A stretch of DNA of 64,000 nucleotides, from NCBI GenBank assembly GCA_947359465.1, contig OX375882.1:50783509-50847508 (forward strand). The letters run 5' to 3'. The notes below the pieces were generated by a model. The model searched no databases. It had not been told where the DNA came from and worked only from the letters and a program-made list of their open reading frames with translations. The translations under genes were made by a program, and so were the position numbers. This DNA comes from Metellina segmentata. Taxonomy: Eukaryota; Arthropoda; Arachnida; Araneae; Tetragnathidae. Below are positions 11,301 through 22,774 of this stretch, piece by piece (position 1 is the first letter of the stretch; each line of letters begins with the position of its first letter).

Positions 11301-14300
11301 GTAGGTTTAGAAACATAAGCACCATCTACATTTAGCCTAATAGAGAGTCTCTCGTGTTACACTAATTATAGTAAATGGTTTTCTGAGAAAATAAAGCTTT
11401 CGCAAATTGTGACATGTTTTTTAAGCTTCCGGGCTAACTGTGGTATAAAACTATACCTAAAGTATTACTCAGATAAGTTGTTAGTAGGTTTAGAAACATA
11501 AGCACCATCTACATTTAGCCTAATAGAAAGTCTCTCGTGTTACACTAATTATAGTAAATGGTTTTCTGAGAAAATAAAGCTTCCACAAATTGTGACGTGT
11601 TTTTTAAGCTTCCGGGCTAACTGTGGTATAAAACTATACCTAAAGTATTACTCAGATAAGTTGTTAGTAAGTTTAGAAACACATAAGCACCATCTACATT
11701 CACCTAATAGAAAGTCTCTCGTGTTACACTAATTATAGTAAATGGTTTTCTGAGAAAATAAAGCTTTCGCAAATTGTGACATGTTTTTTAAGCTTCCGGG
11801 CTAACTGTGGTATAAAACTATACCTAAAGTATTACTCAGATAAGTTGTTAGTAGGTTTAGAAACATAAGCACCATCTACATTTAGCCTAATAGAAAGTCT
11901 CTCGTGTTACACTAATTATAGTAAATGGTTTTCTGAGAAAATAAAGCTTCCACAAATTGTGACGTGTTTTTTAAGCTTCCGGGCTAACTGTGGTATAAAA
12001 CTATACCTAAAGTATTACTCAGATAAGTTGTTAGTAGGTTTAGAAACATAAGCACCATCTACATTTAGCCTAATAGAAAGTCTCTCGTGTTACACTAATT
12101 ATAGTAAATGGTTTTCTGAGAAAATAAAGCTTTCGCAAATTGTGACATGTTTTTTAAGCTTCCGGGCTAACTGTGGTATAAAACTATACCTAAAGTATTA
12201 CTCAGATAAGTTGTTAGTAGGTTTAGAAACATAAGCACCATCTACATTTAGCCTAATAGAAAGTCTCTCGTGTTACACTAATTATAGTAAATGGTTTTCT
12301 GAGAAAATAAAGCTTCCACAAATTGTGACGTGTTTTTTAAGCTTCCGGGCTAACTGTGGTATAAAACTATACCTAAAGTATTACTCAGATAAGTTGTTAG
12401 TAGGTTTAGAAACATAAGCACCATCTACATTTAGCCTAATAGAAAGTCTCTCGTGTTACACTAATTATAGTAAATGGTTTTCTGAGAAAATAAAGCTTCC
12501 ACAAATTGTGACGTGTTTTTTAAGCTTCCGGGCTAACTGTGGTATAAAACTATACCTAAAGTATTACTCAGATAAGTTGTTAGTATGTTTAGAAACACAT
12601 AAGCACCATCTACATTCACCTAATAGAAAGTCTCTCGTGTTACACTAATTATAGTAAATGGTTTTCTGAGAAAATAAAGCTTTCGCAAATTGTGACATGT
12701 TTTTTAAGCTTCCGGGCTAACTGTGGTATAAAACTATACCTAAAGTATTACTCAGATAAGTTGTTAGTAGGTTTAGAAACATAAGCACCATCTACATTTA
12801 GCCTAATAGAAAGTCTCTCGTGTTACACTAATTATAGTAAATGGTTTTCTGAGAAAATAAAGCTTCCACAAATTGTGACGTGTTTTTTAAGCTTCCGGGC
12901 TAACTGTGGTATAAAACTATACCTAAAGTATTACTCAGATAAGTTGTTAGTAGGTTTAGAAACATAAGCACCATCTACATTTAGCCTAATAGAAAGTCTC
13001 TCGTGTTACACTAATTATAGTAAATGGTTTTCTGAGAAAATAAAGCTTCCACAAATTGTGACGTGTTTTTTAAGCTTCCGGGCTAACTGTGGTATAAAAC
13101 TATACCTAAAGTATTACTCAGATAAGTTGTTAGTAGGTTTAGAAACATAAGCACCATCTACATTTAGCCTAATAGAAAGTCTCTCGTGTTACACTAATTA
13201 TAGTAAATGGTTTTCTGAGAAAATAAAGCTTTCGCAAATTGTGACATGTTTTTTAAGCTTCCGGGCTAACTGTGGTATAAAACTATACCTAAAGTATTAC
13301 TCAGATAAGTTGTTAGTAGGTTTAGAAACATAAGCACCATCTACATTTAGCCTAATAGAAAGTCTCTCGTGTTACACTAATTATAGTAAATGGTTTTCTG
13401 AGAAAATAAAGCTTCCACAAATTGTGACGTGTTTTTTAAGCTTCCGGGCTAACTGTGGTATAAAACTATACCTAAAGTATTACTCAGATAAGTTGTTAGT
13501 AAGTTTAGAAACACATAAGCACCATCTACATTCACCTAATAGAAAGTCTCTCGTGTTACACTAATTATAGTAAATGGTTTTCTGAGAAAATAAAGCTTTC
13601 GCAAATTGTGACATGTTTTTTAAGCTTCCGGGCTAACTGTGGTATAAAACTATACCTAAAGTATTACTCAGATAAGTTGTTAGTAGGTTTAGAAACATAA
13701 GCACCATCTACATTTAGCCTAATAGAAAGTCTCTCGTGTTACACTAATTATAGTAAATGGTTTTCTGAGAAAATAAAGCTTCCACAAATTGTGACGTGTT
13801 TTTTAAGCTTCCGGGCTAACTGTGGTATAAAACTATACCTAAAGTATTACTCAGATAAGTTGTTAGTAAGTTTAGAAACACATAAGCACCATCTACATTC
13901 ACCTAATAGAAAGTCTCTCTTGTTACACTAATTATAGTAAATGGTTTTCTGAGAAAATAAAGCTTTCGCAAATTGTGACATGTTTTTTAAGCTTCCGGTC
14001 TAACTGTGGTATAAAACTATACCTAAAGTATTACTCAGATAAGTTGTTAGTAGGTTTAGAAACATAAGCACCATCTACATTTAGCCTAATAGAAAGTCTC
14101 TCGTGTTACACTAATTATAGTAAATGGTTTTCTGAGAAAATAAAGCTTCCACAAATTGTGACGTGTTTTTTAAGCTTCCGGGCTAACTGTGGTATAAAAC
14201 TATACCTAAAGTATTACTCAGATAAGTTGTTAGTAGGTTTAGAAACATAAGCACCATCTACATTTAGCCTAATAGAAAGTCTCTCGTGTTACACTAATTA

Positions 14301-17170
14301 TAGTAAATGGTTTTCTGAGAAAATAAAGCTTTCGCAAATTGTGACATGTTTTTTAAGCTTCCGGGCTAACTGTGGTATAAAACTATACCTAAAGTATTAC
14401 TCAGATAAGTTGTTAGTAGGTTTAGAAACATAAGCACCATCTACATTTAGCCTAATAGAAAGTCTCTCGTGTTACACTAATTATAGTAAATGGTTTTCTG
14501 AGAAAATAAAGCTTCCACAAATTGTGACGTGTTTTTTAAGCTTCCGGGCTAACTGTGGTATAAAACTATACCTAAAGTATTACTCAGATAAGTTGTTAGT
14601 AGGTTTAGAAACATAAGCACCATCTACATTTAGCCTAATAGAAAGTCTCTCGTGTTACACTAATTATAGTAAATGGTTTTCTGAGAAAATAAAGCTTCCA
14701 CAAATTGTGACGTGTTTTTTAAGCTTCCGGGCTAACTGTGGTATAAAACTATACCTAAAGTATTACTCAGATAAGTTGTTAGTAAGTTTAGAAACACATA
14801 AGCACCATCTACATTCACCTAATAGAAAGTCTCTCGTGTTACACTAATTATAGTAAATGGTTTTCTGAGAAAATAAAGCTTTCGCAAATTGTGACATGTT
14901 TTTTAAGCTTCCGGGCTAACTGTGGTATAAAACTATACCTAAAGTATTACTCAGATAAGTTGTTAGTAGGTTTAGAAACATAAGCACCATCTACATTTAG
15001 CCTAATAGAAAGTCTCTCGTGTTACACTAATTATAGTAAATGGTTTTCTGAGAAAATAAAGCTTCCACAAATTGTGACGTGTTTTTTAAGCTTCCGGGCT
15101 AACTGTGGTATAAAACTATACCTAAAGTATTACTCAGATAAGTTGTTAGTAGGTTTAGAAACATAAGCACCATCTACATTTAGCCTAATAGAAAGTCTCT
15201 CGTGTTACACTAATTATAGTAAATGGTTTTCTGAGAAAATAAAGCTTCCACAAATTGTGACGTGTTTTTTAAGCTTCCGGGCTAACTGTGGTATAAAACT
15301 ATACCTAAAGTATTACTCAGATAAGTTGTTAGTAGGTTTAGAAACATAAGCACCATCTACATTTAGCCTAATAGAAAGTCTCTCGTGTTACACTAATTAT
15401 AGTAAATGGTTTTCTGAGAAAATAAAGCTTCCACAAATTGTGACGTGATTTTTAAGCTTCCGGGCTAACTGTGGTATAAAACTATACCTAAAGTATTACT
15501 CAGATAAGTTGTTAGTAGGTTTAGAAACATAAGCACCATCTACATTTAGCCTAATAGAAAGTCTCTCGTGTTACACTAATTATAGTAAATGGTTTTCTGA
15601 GAAAATAAAGCTTTCGCAAATTGTGACATGTTTTTTAAGCTTCCGGGCTAACTGTGGTATAAAACTATACCTAAAGTATTACTCATATAAGTTGTTAGTA
15701 GGTTTAGAAACATAAGCACCATCTACATTTAGCCTAATAGAAAGTCTCTCGTGTTACACTAATTATAGTAAATGGTTTTCTGAGAAAATAAAGCTTCCAC
15801 AAATTGTGACGTGTTTTTTAAGCTTCCGGGCTAACTGTGGTATAAAACTATACCTAAAGTATTACTCAGATAAGTTGTTAGTAGGTTTAGAAACATAAGC
15901 ACCATCTACATTTAGCCTAATAGAAAGTCTCTCGTGTTACACTAATTATAGTAAATGGTTTTCTGAGAAAATAAAGCTTCCACAAATTGTGACGTGTTTT
16001 TTAAGCTTCCGGGCTAACTGTGGTATAAAACTATACCTAAAGTATTACTCAGATAAGTTGTTAGTAGGTTTAGAAACATAAGCACCATCTACATTTAGCC
16101 TAATAGAAAGTCTCTCGTGTTACACTAATTATAGTAAATGGTTTTCTGAGAAAATAAAGCTTCCACAAATTGTGACGTGTTTTTTAAGCTTCCGGGCTAA
16201 CTGTGGTATAAAACTATACCTAAAGTATTACTCAGATAAGTTGTTAGTAGGTTTAGAAACATAAGCACCATCTACATTTAGCCTAATAGAAAGTGTCTCG
16301 TGTTACACTAATTATAGTAAATGGTTTTCTGAGAAAATAAAGCTTCCACAAATTGTGACGTGATTTTTAAGCTTCCGGGCTAACTGTGGTATAAAACTAT
16401 ACCTAAAGTATTACTCAGATAAGTTGTTAGTAGGTTTAGAAACATAAGCACCATCTACATTTAGCCTAATAGAAAGTCTCTCGTGTTACACTAATTATAG
16501 TAAATGGTTTTCTGAGAAAATAAAGCTTCCACAAATTGTGACGTGTTTTTTAAGCTTCCGGGCTAACTGTGGTATAAAACTATACCTAAAGTATTACTCA
16601 GATAAGTTGTTAGTAGGTTTAGAAACATAAGCACCATCTACATTTAGCCTAATAGAAAGTCTCTCGTGTTACACTAATTATAGTAAATGGTTTTCTGAGA
16701 AAATAAAGCTTCCACAAATTGTGACGTGTTTTTTAAGCTTCCGGGCTAACTGTGGTATAAAACTATACCTAAAGTATTACTCAGTTAAGTTGTTAGTAGG
16801 TTTAGAAACATAAGCACCATCTACATTTAGCCTAATAGAAAGTCTCTCGTGTTACACTAATTATAGTAAATGGTTTTCTGAGAAAATAAAGCTTCCACAA
16901 ATTGTGACGTGTTTTTTAAGCTTCCGGGCTAACTGTGGTATAAAACTATACCTAAAGTATTACTCAGATAAGTTGTTAGTAAGTTTAGAAACACATAAGC
17001 ACCATCTACATTCACCTAATAGAAAGTCTCTCGTGTTACACTAATTATAGTAAATGGTTTTCTGAGAAAATAAAGCTTTCGCAAATTGTGACATGTTTTT
17101 TAAGCTTCCGGACTAACTGTGGTATAAAACTATACCTAAAGTATTACTCAGATAAGTTGTTATTAGGTTT
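8384..17170. repeat. Satellite array, about 48 tandem copies of a 183-bp monomer
   Basis: Successive AAGCACCATC landmarks lie at 8571, 8754 and 8937, giving a 183-bp period; 8787 bp / 183 is 48 copies. Copies are nearly identical in the interior, with the outermost more diverged (for example CTCGCG for CTCGTG in the first two). Each monomer holds two AAGCTTCC segments about 40 bp apart and a GGTATA-AAAC-TATACC hairpin. Two linked variant sets recur: TTTCGC...GACATG in place of TTCCAC...GACGTG, and CACATAAGC...ATTCACC in place of CATAAGC...ATTTAGCC. No reading frame crosses the array. The homogeneity implies recent amplification or ongoing exchange. Confidence 0.98.
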
Positions 17171-17174
17171 TTGT

Positions 17175-17478
17175 GAATTTACGTCGCACTGGAGCAACAC
17201 AACGAGCTATCATAGATAGTCCAGGATCCATTCTGTAGGAAAGGTCCAAGGGCAACACCTAGTAATTTTGAAACACGTTCAGTTGACGAGGTCACATCTG
17301 GGCTTGCACCCTACTCTCCAAACTTCCACACAACGCCTATGTAAGGACATTTGAAGCCATGACAGATTAATCTGCACCAGCTCCTACTCACATGACGGTC
17401 TTTGGTAGGATCTAGTTTCGAACTTGCAACTCTCTAGTTTACCGCTACTCTTCCAATAGAGATACCACAGCTTCGGTT
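17175..17478 (-). mobile_element. Near-complete SINE abutting the satellite (minus)
   Basis: In plus orientation it starts with the tail (GAATTTACGTCGCACTGGAG, CAACACAACGAGCTATC), passes through the body (CACCCTACTCTCCAAACTTC), and ends with a tRNA-like head. Read on the minus strand the head gives GTAGCGGTAAACTAGAGAG and the B-box AGTTCGAAACT. Its tail begins within 5 bp of the end of the last satellite monomer. Confidence 0.8.
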
Positions 17479-17734
17479 ATAAAAAAGGAGCGAATTCCAA
17501 ATGGACTCATTAACTTCCTTCACATTTCAATAATTACACTTAGTCTTTGTAAACGGTCTAAATTATTTTGTTACACTTGATCTAAATCATAAAAATGTTA
17601 TGAATTTGATTTTAATAGCAATTGTTAAACGAAAACATAAACATTAAAGTGTCATCGATAGTTATTTTTGAATAATGTTATGAAATATGGGACATTTGAA
17701 TCCATCTATAATTATAAAAAGAATTGTTTGTCTG

Positions 17735-17998
17735 TTTTCTTCTGCCTGCAAAATCCTGACGAATCTATGGCACTCACAGATCTGGGATTTGGCACACAGG
17801 TAGTACAATTTTTTTATAATTTTTTGGTCGCGGCGAATTTTAAAATTCAATCTAGAAAATTTATAAATGAATTTAATAAGTTGTTTCGTCATTGTTATTT
17901 CTTCTGGAAATGAAAAACCACAAGCTTATTGCCTTTTTTTCGCCCTCTGTGACGTCACTATTGACGTCAGTCTTTGGAACCATGCCAATTTTTATTAC
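17735..17998 (+). repeat. Dispersed repeat with coding-like frame (copy 1)
   Basis: The complement of 53452-53705 matches this segment along its length (GAATCTATGGCA, GGGATTTGGCACACA, TTTTAAAATTCAATCTAGAA, GACGTCA). In both copies one frame reads P-x-ESMA-x-T-x-x-GFGTQVV, so the ancestor may have been coding. The family is unknown to me. Confidence 0.65.
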
Positions 17999-18307
17999 CT
18001 TTCGTGTATTCGCAATAAATGGTGATGTTAGCATACAGATTCGAACGACCTTTCGTTTGATTCGAGATTAATTCATTTTGATTTCCTGAGAAACGGATTC
18101 GAGTGAAGCCAAAGAAATTATGAAAGTTATCACTGGCGTTCTTCAGTGTTTTCTATCTCAAAGATTAAGTTAAGTTAGATTAAGCTCTCGTTAAAGATAG
18201 AATGAAATTTTAGCGATTTTGAAATCTGAGGAAAATTTTACACCATACCTTATCGTTTGGTTTTCTTTTAATAAATAATTTTTCAATTAAATATATTTAT
18301 ATAATTT

Positions 18308-18387
18308 GGTTTGCGAAGCAAACCAATAACAATAACCCACAAAAGCAACTGGCGCGGGCAACGCCGTTATAACCACACAGTGGCTAG
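18308..18387 (+). mobile_element. Helitron-like 3' terminus
   Basis: A perfect hairpin GGTTTGC-GAA-GCAAACC (18308-18324) is followed by GGCG...CGCC and by CCAC-ACA-GTGG ending directly in CTAG and a T. Hairpin plus CTAG|T is the Helitron 3' pattern. The first hairpin is the counterpart of 2432-2448 with a compensating base-pair change. Confidence 0.45.
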
Positions 18388-19344
18388 TTCAAGATAAAAT
18401 TTGAAAACAAATAATTATTCCATTAGAAAAATTTACCATCGAAGAGGCATAAATTGAAAACTAATGAATAAGCACGGCTTAGATGATATAAAAACAAAGA
18501 TATTTTCGAAAAAGCGAGTTTAACCAGAAGTATTATGCAATTAAACATCTCTCTCCATTTCAAATCCATCTTAAAAACGAAACATGTGGGTTCCTGGTCA
18601 TTAGCATTCCTTTCCTCCCACACTTGCTAACACTTCTTTTAAAAGTGCGTGATACGTAAGTAAACTAATGATTGGGGCAGAATATTCATTACTTCGAACA
18701 CAAAAGAAACAAGAGAATGTTTTAAAGTAGATGGATGCAATGCCGACTGTTGAATTTTCAAATATGCTAATATTTAGAGCAGAAACAAGCCGATTCACAC
18801 TCATGCAAATTTGACGAAAAGGCTCGAATGATTAACATATTTGGTATTTTTTGTGTCATCTGAAGGAAGCATGCAAAGAATTTTGGGCATGAATATTTCT
18901 TCAAATCATTTGGAAGGTTCTTCGTAAGTTACGATTCAAACGTTATTAGTGTTTTTCGTTATGGGATCAAGTCTGTGATTTCCTCAGTTTGTAAAGAAAT
19001 TATTAAGACGTGGATTTTTATTTGGGTTTTGATGGATTAAAATTAAATATCGGTTTCTCTCAGTTTGAAAAAAAATGGATAAAATGCGAATATTTATTAG
19101 CATTTTAATGAATTGGAATTAAGTATAGGATTTCCTCTATGTTTTTTTTCGGGGGGGGGGGTTGCTTGAAATGCGAATCTTTATAGGTATTTTAAAAGAT
19201 TGGAATTATATTATGGAAGAATATGGATATTAGTTTTAAGCAAATAAACTTTGACCAACAAAATCAAACCAGCTCTGTTTAAATACGTCATTTGAAAACA
19301 GTGCACATTATATAGATAGATATAGATATATACGCTACCCTACA
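18388..19344. other. AT-rich DNA, nothing recognised
   Basis: Short open frames on the minus strand (18423-18804) have no recognisable domain. An 11-12 bp G-run lies near 19150-19161. Confidence 0.45.
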
Positions 19345-19809
19345 ATAATGGACCGGATGCCAGCTGATTTGCATAAAATCCGTCTACTTGTTTGGGGGTG
19401 TTTTTCGCGGTATGACCTGGGACCTTTGCATGTTGTTACTGGTAAATTGAACCTCGAGGCCTAAATGAACATTTTGGACAATCAGGTTCTTCTACGATCT
19501 GGCAGTTTTATGGTACGGATTAATGTTACTTACAGGACGACAACGCTCTATGTCACGTTGCAGCCTCTGTCAAGCAGTGGCATCAAGATATGGATATAAA
19601 AGTCTTCTCTGGCCTGCTCATAGTCCCGACCTAAACCCCATAGAACATTTGTAGCACGAGTTAGATCGACGATTACAGACCAGGGAACCACGTCCGAATT
19701 CTACAGCTCAGCTGGCGACATTCTTGCAGCTGGAAAGGACCCAAATACCCATATCTGTCTATCAAAACCTTGTTAAAAGTATGCCCAGAAGGGTTAATAG
19801 TGTAATTGG

Positions 19810-19810
<1 letters not shown>
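19345..19810 (+). pseudogene. Tc1-like transposase relic, many frameshifts
   Basis: From about 19390 the translation reads VWGCFSRYDLGPL, matching the same region of the Tc1 remnant at 843. Later pieces in shifted frames include the equivalent of HSPDLNPIEHL at about 19625-19650 (CCCGACCTAAACCCCATAGA) and the C-terminal SMPRRVNSVIG. Several stops and shifts separate them. It belongs to the same broad family as 786-1335 but is older. Terminal repeats were not found. Confidence 0.75.

Positions 19811-19812
<2 letters not shown>

Positions 19813-19847
<35 letters not shown>
19813..19847. repeat. (AT)n microsatellite
   Basis: About 35 bp of alternating A/T directly after the Tc1 relic. Confidence 0.95.
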
Positions 19848-19848
<1 letters not shown>

Positions 19849-20373
19849 CAAAAAAAAAGAACCAAACAGTCGGGTAACATTAAACCAGAAACCGAAACTC
19901 GAAACTACCCATGCAAGCGCGCTGAATCTGTAGACATAGCATGGTAAGCAATATAATTTCAAGAACACAGGAAAATTCCAAAAGAGAATTACAACAAAAG
20001 TCTTAAAAAATGAAGAAATGTTGGTGGATCAGGGCGTCATCAGGGAGGAGTCTGACCCACACAACATGAAATGGTGTTTTCTGCATATGAGCAGCATAAG
20101 GCTGAAAAAATTGCTCATACATTCCTCCAAATACCACCAAAAAGCTACAAAACCACAAAACAAAACTCCAAAACAGAGCAGGAACAAAATAAATATTGGA
20201 TTTTTTTTGTTGTTGTTAAATTTGCTAATAGGTATACTACGAACAAAGTAGTGCCAAAATCTCATTGCTAAATATAATAAGGTTGAAATGGTCCCTTGGA
20301 AACGTCGGTAAACTATAAATTTGATTTTGAGTAAAAATAAAGATAATTGTAGAAGATTGAAACTGGTATACAA

Positions 20374-20374
<1 letters not shown>

Positions 20375-20446
<72 letters not shown>
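20375..20446. repeat. (TA)n microsatellite
   Basis: About 72 bp of uninterrupted TA. Confidence 0.97.
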
Positions 20447-20447
<1 letters not shown>

Positions 20448-21806
20448 CATTTGGGGTATTGTATACCTACTAGTAAACAATACTAAATAATTTTTTCTCT
20501 GAATTGACCAGAATTTATATTTTACGACATCTTCTCTCCACTCTTACTAGATTACCAATCATTGTACTTACATAGAAAGGAAGATTTGACTGTTGGCGAC
20601 GTTGCGGAATCAGTCCAGAAGGGAAATATCCTAGTACAAAATTTCAAAACTTTGAACCAACTGTCAGATTGCAGCTGTATTGATGATTTCAACGTATGCA
20701 ATAGCTACTTAAGTGTTGGTCAGTTTGGTTTCATGGTGCAAAGTTATATGTGATCAAGCTGTGACAAACAATGTCATGTAAATAGGCATACACACATGAA
20801 AATTTTTATTACAGATACACCCAAGAAGGAATCTAACCTAATTCGTCCACAACTCGCAGGTTGCAAACGCAGCAGACATATTCTCTGAACCACGGTGACT
20901 TAGCTACTCATGGGATCCACGGAAATTATTTATAGAAAATTATCTTGAAATCTCTCTTTCGAATTTTAAAGTTTTTTTATCTGTATTCACACACACACAC
21001 ACACAGCTAAATCTGAATTAATAAAAGTAGTATCGGATAAAATTTGAATAAAGTGGCTATGGATTTAAACTTTACTGAATTTCGAGAATAAATCCAAGAA
21101 AATCAGGAAATTAAAAAATAATTACATGGAATTCTACTTAGGTTTCAAAAACACTGACCTCTGATATCTATTGAAATGTTAAAGGTTCGAAACCACATCG
21201 GTATTGCAGAATTCCGAATCTCGAAAAGCTGTTCGCTAATGCGTTCTTCAGTTAAAACATTACAAGCTGTAACAAGAGGATAAATTAAGCTGTATTAATT
21301 TCGTTTATTTAGTTTTAACCTTTCTCCCTTCTTTAGTCAGCTATTCGTTTCGAATTTCCAATGTCCCATGAAACGAAATCGTATTTTCAGCCTCGGAATC
21401 TTTTATCTCGCCGGGAGAACCACATCGGAATTAAAAAGAACCTATACTTTCGTATAAGCGGTATATTCATGATTATATTCAAAGAAAGATTCAGAGAGAG
21501 AAAATTGAAAGTTCGTTTCTGAGTAACGACGCAAGAACAGGTTAAAGGGGAGAATAAACCGCTGAATTAAATTTAGTCACGCAAAAAGTTCATCATGAGC
21601 ACACTTAGAATGTCTCTCGGAGATAAACGTTGCATTCAACCAAGCTGAATCCTGTGTTTGTTGTTTAGAATAACTCTTAATTCTGTCAAAACGGTTACAT
21701 TGGATGATTAAATTTCTGGCTGCATGAATTGGATTCAAAGCAATAATTTCTGAATAATTAGGACGATACAAAACAAGCTATTTTTGAAGAATATAGAAAT
21801 AAATTC
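20447..21806. other. AT-rich DNA, nothing recognised
   Basis: A short (AC)n run lies at about 20989-21004. Small open frames (20562-20753, 21577-21771) have no recognisable domain. Confidence 0.4.
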
Positions 21807-21914
21807 AAGGCGCCTTTTTCTTAATACGGTTAACTTGTTTCTTTTAACCCGATTAAACCTCTGAGGGGTGTATATTAAAACGCATATATCCGTTCTGCAA
21901 CCTGCAGTCTTGAC
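21807..21914 (-). repeat. Uninterrupted paralogue of the SINE target at 5.8-6.3 kb
   Basis: Read on the minus strand: GCAGGTTGCAGAACGGATAT, then ACACCCCTCAGAGGTTTAAT and AAGAAAAAGGCGCC. This matches 5797-5825 joined to 6221-6290 without the SINE, although about 10 bp of extra sequence (TTTTAATAT) sits at the junction. Confidence 0.7.
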
Positions 21915-22317
21915 TTTAAACTGGACCCTCTTGAACAATATTTACCAGCCTTTTATGTGTTATACCCACCTAATCCTTTCTAAAATTCTTATGCCCCCCC
22001 CCATATACATAATTTTTAATATTCAAAAATTGAAATGTTCACTAAAGAAACTTGAATGATAGGTTTTAAGAAGAAATAACTAGGAAATTATTGAGCAAAC
22101 ACAGTACGTAAACTGAAATTCAAGTACAAAATAATTTTAATGAAAGATTTTTCTATATTATTTTAATTATTAATGATTATTTATTATTTAATTTAGTGAG
22201 ATCCTGGCGCTTGATGCTTGCTGCAAAGAGATTTTATGTCAGGTTCCAATTTAGTTAACTTCAGTCTCAAGTCTCCCCTTTTTGTTACATCCAGTCGATT
22301 TCTTTTTTTAGCAGCAC

Positions 22318-22356
22318 TAGGTGGATCCGCCCCTGTTCGCTATCGCTCGTCAAAAA
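22318..22356 (-). mobile_element. Short Helitron-like terminus (minus)
   Basis: The minus strand reads GACGAGCGATAGCGAACAGG, then GGCGGATCCACCTAGTG. This parallels GGCGAGCGTTAGCGAGCAGG and the CCCCCTAG end at 2459-2498, again finishing in CTAG|T. Confidence 0.35.
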
Positions 22357-22512
22357 CATCTCATTTCCACATAAAAAAAGGAAATGTTAAATAAATAACA
22401 TATTGTTAAAATTCAGAGGAAATCTCATCATAATTTTAAATATTTTAGCTTATTCGTGTTGTAATAGTATTTTTTAAGATTTTTTTTATTCGACTGTTGC
22501 TATGGGGGGGGG

Positions 22513-22538
22513 GAAACGGCGACCGAATTGGCCGTTTC
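22513..22538. repeat. 8-bp stem hairpin
   Basis: GAAACGGC and GCCGTTTC are separated by 10 bp, directly after a G-run. Significance unknown. Confidence 0.6.
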
Positions 22539-22774
22539 TTCTGAAAACATTGCAAACTTTCTAGTGCGTACTCTCAAATTTTATGAATGAATAAATTAAT
22601 TGAAAATATACTATGTTCATCATCTGCGCGTGCTCCAAATTCATTAGCTCGTTGAACCCCAAGACTCGCTATCTACCAATTACAAAGCGAATAAACCTGA
22701 AAAAGACTGAACAAATTTCTTTTATTATAGAACGAAAGAAAAGAAATCATTTAGGGTACTAAATCCGCATTCAG

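Noticed and set aside
8384..17170. CRISPR-like regular repeat array
   Set aside because: Units are tandem with no unique spacers, the period is 183 bp and the context is eukaryotic; it is a satellite.
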